From: Hirsutella rhossiliensis
Taxonomy: Eukaryota; Ascomycota; Sordariomycetes; Hypocreales; Ophiocordycipitaceae
Reading direction: 5' to 3'
DNA length: 64,000 nucleotides
NCBI RefSeq assembly: GCF_020360975.1
Contig: NW_025408673.1
Location: 806,001-870,000 of the forward strand
The position numbers and the translations under genes are program-made. The notes beneath the pieces are model-generated. The model was given only the letters and a program-made list of their open reading frames with translations, was not told the DNA's origin and did no database searches. How positions within the stretch are numbered: the stretch's first letter is position 1; every line of letters begins with the position of its first letter. Positions 24,747 to 33,300 of the stretch are shown here, in pieces.

Positions 24747-24939
24747 TGTGACGGCCTAGCACCGTCACACCCCTTTGCATACATGACCCACATGTTGCTG
24801 AGCCAACGGCCCACACGTACGGAAGGCATATTTAGGGAGAGGACACCCAGTTGTATTGTTCTGTTCTCCTTTCTCTTCTTCAGAGCAGAATCTTCGTAAT
24901 AGAGTCCACAGCCTTCTGGCTCAGTCCGTGACCGTCACA
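24747..24939 (+). repeat. 3' LTR of the gypsy element
   Basis: 193 bp, identical to the 5' LTR but for one C. Read on the minus strand, it supplies the new in-frame stop (24,921-24,923) for the interrupted AAA+ gene. Confidence 0.95.
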
Positions 24940-27900
24940 GCGGTGAGCTTGATGGCGATGCTCATAGCATTTTTGATCTGCTAGGTCAGCAAAAAGTAAC
25001 TCTGTACCGTTCTGGGGGAGAGGGACCGTGGTAGGCTACAGCCCCCAGACAGGAATCAAGATTGAAGCTGACCTGGCGTCCATTTAGCGGCATATTTGCA
25101 AGCCGCTCGATGCTTTCGGAATCGATCTTGACCGTCATGTTTTTTCTTTCTCGGGCGTCTTGTATGAAATTTAGCCAGATGGCCCTACGAGCTTCGGCAT
25201 CGAGGTTTAGATATTTGTGGCAGAAGTGGGTTCGGCCTGCAGAGACAGAAGAATATCAGCGCCACGGATAACTCGGTAAAGGGAACAAAACGGGCACCGG
25301 GGCAAAAGCTCACTCAGAAAGGCTTCGTCAATCCTATCGATCTGGTTCGTCGTCAACAGCAGGATGCCTTCGTAGTACTCGAGCTCCCGCAAAAAGACGG
25401 AGACGATGGCATTCTGCTTCAGATTCGTCATGGTTCGCTTGGCCAAGAAGACGTCGGCCTCGTCCAGTAGGAGAACGGCCCCCCAGTGCGTCGCTAGCCG
25501 CAGGATTTGCATGAGCTCCGAGTGAATATTGTCGGGTTCGTGGCCGAGGGCACCGGTAGATACAGCGTAGAGTGGCATGTGGCCCGTTTCGGCAATGGCC
25601 TCGGCCGTCAAAGTCTTGCCTGAGCCGGGGGGGCCATGGAGCAAGCCGATGATACCCTTGCCCTTTCCTTTGACGAAATCGTCAAAGTTGGAGGTGCCAG
25701 CGCTATGGGTCTTGATGAGTCCGTACATGATGCTTCGAAGCGATTGCTCCATGACGAGCGAATTCAACAAATTCCTTTTCGCTTTAGCAAATCATGATCC
25801 GATGGGGCTGTTCCTATCAAGCATACCCATTCCATTCGACGTTTGATAGATTATCCACAGGGAAAGCGCCTAGACCAAGAATTGTCAGAGTGCAACCAAG
25901 ACAAGATGTAGAGCCTAGACACAGACGAACCCCATTTAGAAGTGCCAAACGAGTATCCGTACACGAGTGGCGACAAAATCAGCTTTTCCTCTTGCGTCAT
26001 GGTTTCGGGGGAGAGAAGTCGATGCGTCGGGCGCGGGCCGTCTTCCAGTTTGGTTCTGCTCAACTCATCATCAATACCATCTTCATCGGGAGTGGAATTT
26101 CTCGATTCGACCGCCCGAGGTACATACTTTTCTGATTCCATGTCTTCGAGGATTGCGTCGTATGCGCTCTAACCTTGGATTCTTCTGATGAGCAAACCGA
26201 GCCGGAGGTACTCTTTATAGTTCGAGAAAATGAGGTCTTGCCTTGTAGTTTCCTTCGCCGTTGGCTAGGTCAGACACCCACACACGCGACGAGTTCCGGG
26301 CTCTTTTAGGGTCGGGGACCATTTTGTTTCGACCGTCGAATTTGATCCCCCATGCCGGGTGGTACTGTTTCAAAAAGTTTCTGGTCGGCTTTCGACCGTT
26401 GACCTGGACCATCATTGCAGGGTCGACCATGGCACGACCGTAGAGCTGTTTTGTTGTGTTGCTCGTCAGCTTCGCAGTCCATAGGTTGCTTGTCTTCTGT
26501 AACTTGGATTTCTCACACCAAAAGACGCTTGCTCCAAGTCGTCGCCCGATGTGCATAAGCCTAGGCCTTCACACTCTTGGAACCGAAAGCCTTTCCTGCA
26601 GAACCCGAGCTTCTTTTCACTGCGTTTCATAGTCCGCTCCAGCAGGGTGTCCCGTCTGGAGTGATACTTGAGCGGGAAGGCAGTGAGGTCCTCGATCGCC
26701 ATAGCGCCATCAAATTCTTCGATGATCAAATTCGTCTCCACGACGCCCAAGCTCTTGCCATCCCAGTCCACGCACTCAGCAACAATATTAAAGTAGATGG
26801 AATCATCAACCTTCCGTCTCAGAGTGTCGTGGCTGCGCGCCCGCCAGATATTGTCGGCGCCCAGCTTGTCTCTGCTGACGACAAGGCAGTCCGGCGGGAA
26901 GATGGTCCAGAGCAGGCCGAACTCAATGGATGCGGGGAGCAAGTATTCCAGTTTGGTGTGCGTGTGCCCCCATTCCTGACGGATGAAGCTTAGGGCTGCA
27001 TTGATCTCGAAGAGCGAGTTGCTGTCCCCGATGCTCTTATAGTGACGTTCCAGGAGACACAGCTCCGGACGAGCCCAGTAGAAGAAGTGAATATCTTTCA
27101 CCTTATTGCGTGCAAGAATTCGGTCAGTCCAACCGGAAACAAAAGGTTGGGCCACGGAAGACCGGTCAAGTTCTCCCTCACCTCAGCGTCCGCGTTGTAG
27201 GGCGGGGAGAAGCCCTCGGCACTGCGAAAGATGACGCGCAATGCTCTTCGGATCACTTCACCCTTGACGACGACGATAGTATGACTGTATAGCATCTTCT
27301 CGTTGTACACTCTTCGCACAAAAAGTACGAAGCGGTCGAAAGATTCTGAAGAGCTCTGGGATTTTGACGGCATCTTGAGTCTCCATCGCAGTTTTTTTCT
27401 GTCGATGCCACGCCGCGCAACGGCACTGGTCAGTCTTTATTTCATTGTCGGGTCCTGTAGGCACGAGTCGGAGCCGACACGTCAGCGGGCTTGATACTCA
27501 CTTATCCCAACTAAAGCGTGAAGGGTTAGCTAGAGATTGCAAGGTTGACGTGCGGGCAAAGAAAAGGGGGCAACAACAATTGGTCTCTTTGACAGAAGTA
27601 CTCCCGGCCAGCCGATCCTGGCTCGAGGTGAAGTTGAGCCGAGTCTGCCAAACCGGTGTTGGTCTGAACATCCAACTCAGAGCCAGTCTTTACATCCTGG
27701 GGCTCTGACGCCTCCTTGTCGCGCTCGAGATACTTATCAAGTGCTGTACGTTTTTGACGCGAGGTTTGTCAGATCAATCCATACCTAGACTCACAAGAAA
27801 GAGCATATGGAGGTGACCTACCGAGAGCGATATCATCTTTGTAGACGTCTTGTAGCTTCTTGATCTCGCGATCGGACACGGATGTCTGGGCCAACCGTCG

Positions 27901-27960
27901 GAACTGAGCGGCGTCGAACACGTCGCGTCTCTTGGCCACCTCCGCTTGTGGTCGAGGCAT
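24921..27960 (-). CDS. AAA+ ATPase with N-terminal DUF7025-like region, 3' end cut by LTR retrotransposon
   Basis: Firm exons (minus strand) are 27960-27822, 26168-25931, 25869-25827, 25774-25314, 25236-25073 and 24977 onward; exon borders between about 27,740 and 26,550 are not resolved. The N-terminal half has RRVYNEKMLYSHT, FFYWARPELCLLE and YGRAMVDPA blocks seen in the fungal DUF7025-AAA family. Then come LSPLVYGYSFGTSKWG, VDNLSNVEWNG, Walker A GPPGSGKT, Walker B LLLDEADVF, sensor TTNQIDRID and EAFLSR. The exon ending at 26242 appears to use a GC donor (AAG/GCAAGA). The gypsy insertion at 24,940 removes about 99 residues, and the frame ends seven codons into the LTR. The ATPase core is intact, so a shortened protein is possible. 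The partner is unknown. Confidence 0.85.
24940..24944 (+). repeat. Target-site duplication GCGGT, right copy
   Basis: Perfect match to 18825-18829 on the other flank of the gypsy element. Confidence 0.9.
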
Positions 27961-28447
27961 TGCTACCGTGGAATGGGAGTTATGCTATTTGACGAACGAA
28001 AAGTGACGCGGCGCTGGTTTCATTTGTCGACGATGGGGCATTCCCTCGCTCAAATTAGTTGATGATCTAGATAGCCCGGCAAAGCCCAGGCAACATTGCA
28101 GCGACCAACAGCCACACTGTCGGCGTGAGGCAACTCGCCCGGCATATTCAGCTTCTGCGGCAGAATTGATGACTGCGTGCGGCTGAAGCCACTCCGGGCA
28201 CCTTCTGGACCATCAGAGACGGACTGTGTGTGCATGCTCGTTGATGAAACCCTCTTGACCATGCTTTGCGCGCCCGTCAGATTCTGCAGCAAAATGATGA
28301 CTGCATGTCCGCTACGTCTCAACCATGCAGTGATTGGTCGCCCTGTACGTACTTAAGACGGGTTGTTTCCTTGTGCCGATCACCATGATTGACAGGCAAT
28401 CTTTTCCGGCCACCTCAGATCCAGACTTATACTGACAGACGTTGACG
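27961..28447. other. Divergent intergenic region
   Basis: This separates the start of the AAA+ ATPase (minus) from the start of the alpha/beta hydrolase (plus), so it should hold both promoters. An imperfectly repeated block (TTCTGCGGCAGAATTGATGACTG-like near 28,150 and TTCTGCAGCAAAATGATGACTG-like near 28,280) is visible. No gene is seen. Confidence 0.5.
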
Positions 28448-29821
28448 ATGACTACGACCCGCAACCAGGGCGACGACATCAGGCACGAGGAAGAGGAGTG
28501 GCTGAAGCCGCCGGTAGGTGCCTTACCCGTGTGTTATACTGTGCTACTCTGTTGCAGCCTTGTCTGGCTGTAGCACTCGGCCGATTGGAAAGGGTTCCGT
28601 TGACTTTGGGAATAAAGGCCAGTTCGCTGGGGCTACATCAGGTTTACCCCAATCCAAACACACGAAGCAACCCAGACATTGAGTAAGGCGTTCTGCGTTT
28701 CTAATTATGTCCAACCCCCGGCCATCACCCTTCCCCCTACATGTACAGCACTAGAATGTCGCGCCTGGACCCTTCCAGCCCGCCTCATCCATACATCTCT
28801 AGTTCTCTACAGCGCTACGATAGTGACGCGAGCGCCCGCAGTGTTGTCTTTGTGCACGGGTTAGGCGGCGACTCCATCTCGACTTGGACCAAGGACAAGT
28901 CGCTCTGGATCCGCGCGCTGCTCCCCAAGTCACCCCTGTACCAGAATGCCCGCATTCTGAGCTACGGCTACGACGCCCGCGCCTTCGTCCGACCCTTTGC
29001 TCACTCGGTCAATGGCCGCGTCTTCACCTTCGCCGAGGCCCTGCTAGGCGACCTCCGGGACAAGCGCGTGACGGCAGCGGCGCGTGCCCGTCCCCTGATC
29101 CTCATGGGTCACTCGCTTGGGGGCATCGTCATCAAGTCGGCTCTTTTGCAGGCGTCTGCGCGCGAGGCATTGTACGGAGACCTCCTCCGGGCCACCAAGG
29201 CCATTGTGTTCTTCGGCACGCCCCATCAAGGCGCGGGCACGGCCGAGTGGGCGTCATTCCTCGGTGGTCTAGGCCAGGCCGTAGGGCTGCGTTCGACTGA
29301 GGTCGTTGGCGAGCTGAAGCGTTGGTCCCACACGCTCGTGGAGCAGACTACGCTCTTCGCCGACCTCTGGGAACGGTTCGACATCACGACCTTTTACGAG
29401 ACCATGAAGACCAACGGCGTCATGGTAGGACATATCCACCAGTGGGGACCGGCTGAGTTGGAAAAAGAAACAGGGGCTAACTTGACCCTTCGCCCAGATC
29501 GTCCCGGATGGCGCGGCTAGGGTCGGGCAACGGAACGAGCAGGCTCGCAGACTTGTGGCGGACCACATCCAGGTTTGCAAGTTTTCTGAGAACGACGCCA
29601 ACTGGACGACGGTGCGTGGCCGGCTTGACGCCATTGTCGAGGGGATCATGGAGGCGGAGGCGATACAAATGCATGTTGTCCTACCTGACGCCCCTCTCCA
29701 GGAGCCGGCCCGTGCCCAGCTCCGCGGCAGCGAGGCCGACGAGTGGGAGGCGCGGGTGACGAAGCTCAAGCAGACGAATGAGTCGCGAGGCAGCCAATCA
29801 GGCAACGGTAGGAGCGGCTGA
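28448..29821 (+). CDS. Stand-alone alpha/beta hydrolase (DUF676/NLR-effector type)
   Basis: Exons are 28448-28513, 28558-28682, a third ending at 29424, and 29498-29821. The third exon starts at 28755 or 28842; both keep phase, and the second joins GLHQVYPNPN...DI directly to VVFVHGLGG, which reads more like the family. The product is about 365-395 aa. It has the oxyanion block FVHGLGG, the nucleophile elbow GHSLGGIVIKS with its serine intact, FFGTPHQG, and a C-terminal DHIQVCKF block that carries the likely catalytic His. This fold is common as an N-terminal domain of fungal NLRs but is separate here. It lies 552 bp upstream of an NLR with a related but serine-less domain and shares its last intron position. 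Substrate unknown; a lipid or ester is plausible. Confidence 0.85.
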
Positions 29822-30373
29822 CCAACTCGACTATCGCCAGAACTCAAGACTCGTGGCTCGAGACTCGAGGCGGTGGAGTCCTACATGGGCCCGGGCGCTA
29901 GTAAAACCAGACCGCGGGCTATCGAGGGCCTCTCCAGCTGATTCGTGTCTTGGATCGTTGGTTACTCATTGGAGGTTTCACAATGTCGTGTTACTTTGGC
30001 CGCCGTAAGGCGTACAGCCCCCAGGCTGTAAGGCGTACAGTCCCCAGGCCGTGAGGCCCACACTACGTATGTATGTGTTTACAGGGAAATGCAGTGGCCC
30101 GTGGGGTTTCTCAGTTCAATGTAACGGTTTGCATAGGGGGAGGGGGCGGGTGGCCTGACGGGACCTCTATCATGGCGAGATTTGCAAGTAAACCAACGTA
30201 CCGCATGTGACTAGAGGGCTGCCTTACGGCACCTAAAGGGATGCCATGCGAGCCTGCTGCCTTGAGGCTGAAAGCGGCTGCCTTATGTTTCTCGTCCCGA
30301 GGTGGGTGGACTCTCACTCGAGAAGCCATGGCGCTTCTTCGCTCGCGAGACCACGATACGCATTGCCATAGTC
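29822..30373. other. Short intergenic region between hydrolase and NLR
   Basis: It contains a small direct repeat near 30,005-30,050 (two copies of TAAGGCGTACAG...CCCCAGGC). No gene is seen. An open frame continues upstream of the NLR ATG at 30374 to 30302, but it starts with GTG, not ATG. Confidence 0.5.
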
Positions 30374-33300
30374 ATGGAAGGCCAACTTGGACTTCAGATT
30401 CTCTGGCCAGCAGGCCCAGAGCCAATGGACGAGCACAGGCACGAGTATGTCAGCCCAAGTCCCATCTGCTTCTACTCTGCTGACCCGCATTTTCACAGCA
30501 TTGTGCTCGTCCACGACCTCGGCAGCGGCCCTGTTTGCGACTGGCGACACGAAAACGGGACGCTCTGGCCGCTTCTTCTGGGCAAAGACTTGGGCAATGC
30601 TCGCGTCTTTTCGTTTGGCTACAACCACGAGGAAGCGCGTATCCGGCCGCAGGAATATGGAAGCGGTGGCACCGTCTTCAACTTTGGGGAGACCCTCTGC
30701 AGTGATTTGAAGGACAAGAGGACGTCAAACAAGGTCAATATCCCTCGCTCTGCTCTCGGGCCCTAGCGGTTAGACGCTCTCATCTAACCAGGACCAGGCA
30801 CAACCGCCCATCACCTTCATCGGACACGGTACAGGGGGCATCATAATCAAGAGCGTAAGTCGCCTGCCTGCTGACCCGCGCCCAGGTAGAAGCCGGGGGA
30901 CATGATGCCTTTGAATTCTGACCCTTATTTCCCCATCCCTAGGCGCTTCGCTACTCCCAGGCCAGAAAGTACCTGTACGGATCCATCCTGCGCAAGACGG
31001 TGCATGTGGTTTTCCTAGACACGCCGCATATGGGCCTTGAAGACACCAGTAAACACGGCCCGACAGAAAGCGTGAGCGGGTTGGGCATCGGGCAGCTGAG
31101 ACTCTGGTCGACGGTGCTCAACGATCTCCAAATACCATTTTCCGATATGGCCGCCCGTTTCAACATAACGACGGCACAGGCGTATATCAGAGACGGCGAT
31201 AACCCTGTATGTGTCCGCAAAAGACTACAAACAGAGAAGAGAGAAGACGAGATGGATCATTGGCTAACTAGCTGCTGGCAGCCTGGAGAATCCGGCCGGC
31301 TTTACCTTGCGAACGAGCAGCCCCTAATGCTCCATGGCAAAACGCATCAGACCATCTGCAAATTCGCAGGGGAAGACGACCATAACTACCGCCGACTGCT
31401 GGAGCGCATTCGCCACGGTTTTTCGAATCTAACCACAGACCCGGACGATATTCAGAAAATCCGGGCGTGGATCGGAGCCGACGTTGGCTCCCAGTCGGAG
31501 GCCCGGTCCGGGTCAATGGACTGGAACAGTTGGGATTTCGAAGACTGCAGGACCAAACATCTCAAGGGGACATGCAAGTGGCTGATCAGCGACCCATCAC
31601 CCTTCGCTAACTGGGCAAGCAATGACGCCTCCAACCCCATTCTGTGGGTGACGGCACCCGTGGGACGAGGCAAGTCGGTTCTCAGCTGCTTTGCCAATGA
31701 TTGGCTATCCAAGATGGCGCAAAGACCTGCAACACCTTACCTGATGATCAGCTATAATACGCAACGCACACGCCACCAGATGGCCTCAAGTCTTGCCTCG
31801 CAGCTCCTCGAGCATATTGTGAAATCCTCGGTCGGCCAGGGCTTCCCAGGTGGCGTCAACGCCGAGGCTCTTACCCTTGTCTGCCTGGATTCCAAGAATG
31901 TTGAAAACATGCACGATCTCATCCGGCTGCTCGTCTCACAGTGCACGGCCGTCTATTTCTTCGTTGATGGGCTCAATGAGCTACCGTTTGACCGGGAGCA
32001 CGAGTACATTTGTAAAGATCTCTTTTCCACGATTGGTTTCCTCGCCGACCTGGCCAAAAAGAGTGAGACAACCCGCGTCCGGCTCTGGTGCAGCAGCCAA
32101 CGATCTAAAGTCGTCGTTCGGGGGATGGAAGCACTGGCCCCCAGAGAACTGGCCATGGACAAACGCTTGGTATCCAAGGATGTCCAGCGGTTCCTCCGCG
32201 GCGCCGAGGAACTTGTGAAATCTGTCTCGGACGACCCCGGAGAGATGCGATTCGCCGAGTTGAATGGTAAAGCCGGATCCAACTTTCGTTGGGCGGCTCT
32301 GATGAAGAACAGCCTCCAGGGCGCCCACACGCCAAAGCAGCGGGAGAAGATCCTCGAGAAAGGCCTGCCAAAGTCGCTAACCGATATGTACTCGGAGCGA
32401 CTAAAGGAGCTAAAGGCAATGGACATCGAGGATCAGGCCAACGAGGGGTCTCCCTTGTCCATGTTGGTCCTCATTTGCTTCACTTCTAGAAGATCGCTGA
32501 GACTTGACCGCAGGCATATCCTATCTCTCATGACGTTTGCGAAACGGCCACTACGAGTAGCCGAAGTCGAGGAAGCTGTCTCCATTATTGACAGCTCCGT
32601 GAGCCACGCAGGTTGCGACGATCTAAGTGACAGGAACCGCAAGCTCAGGGAGGATATCGTGCACCGATGCGTGCCTCTGGTCGATTTCGTGCCCGACGCC
32701 AGGGGCGGCCACCTCCTGCCATCACACGGCTCCGTCGTCGAGTTCCTACGAAAGTTATTGGTGGCGAGCTCGGATGGAGCGGATGACGATGGACAGAGCC
32801 TAGCATCCTTACCGGCGTCGACAAAGGCCCTCGTAGACGCTGCCGTTATGGCCGACGCTTGTCTCAAGTATCTCTTCCAGAAGCGCTACGCCCGGATGCT
32901 GCATAGACGGTCTAATGACGAGTTCATGCCGAGTCTGATCTCCGACATCGAGGACCACCATTTCCTGCGATATGCCGCCAAGAACTGGTATCGTCACGCC
33001 GACCAAGCGGGCGAGCGGAAGTGCGACGACGTCATGAAGTTCCTCGCCTCGCCCCAGTTTCTCACGACGATCCAGGTGCAGAGTCTCTTCATTGTTGGCC
33101 ATTTCATCAACCGCATCAACTACTTGGGGCAGCAGGTTATGAAGCAGAACTTGCCCGAGTGGTTCCGCACATGCGACGACGGGCGTTCCATGGCGCGAAG
33201 CTACGAGACTTTCTCCGCCGAGTGGAGTCGGTTCCTTCAGTTGGGCATCACGACCTATAAGCAAGCCGAGATTAGACGGTGCTTCTGGGGTGCCTTGGGG

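Larger units (their letters stand above)
18830..24939 (+). mobile_element. Full-length Ty3/gypsy chromovirus with near-identical LTRs
   Basis: The element is 6110 bp with LTRs of 194 and 193 bp that differ by one C in a homopolymer, and a perfect 5-bp target duplication. The LTRs start TGTGACGG and end CCGTCACA. Domain order is Gag (zinc knuckle CYRCGESGH), protease (DTGAS), reverse transcriptase (YADDILIYS), RNase H, integrase (HHCC, then D-D-E with SDNGPQF) and a C-terminal chromodomain-like segment, which is the gypsy/chromovirus arrangement. A purine-rich AGGGGTAG precedes the right LTR. Despite the young LTRs, the coding region is broken by at least ten frame changes or stops. It shows no RIP-like AT bias. 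It sits inside the last exon of a host AAA+ gene, in the opposite orientation. Confidence 0.95.

Noticed and set aside
28741..29520. Alpha/beta hydrolase starting at 28741 and ending at 29520
   Set aside because: Family-like N-terminal sequence lies in exons from 28448, and the frame after 29424 is intronic; splicing to 29498 restores the conserved C-terminus.
30302..30373. NLR start at 30302
   Set aside because: The codon there is GTG; the first ATG in frame is 30374.
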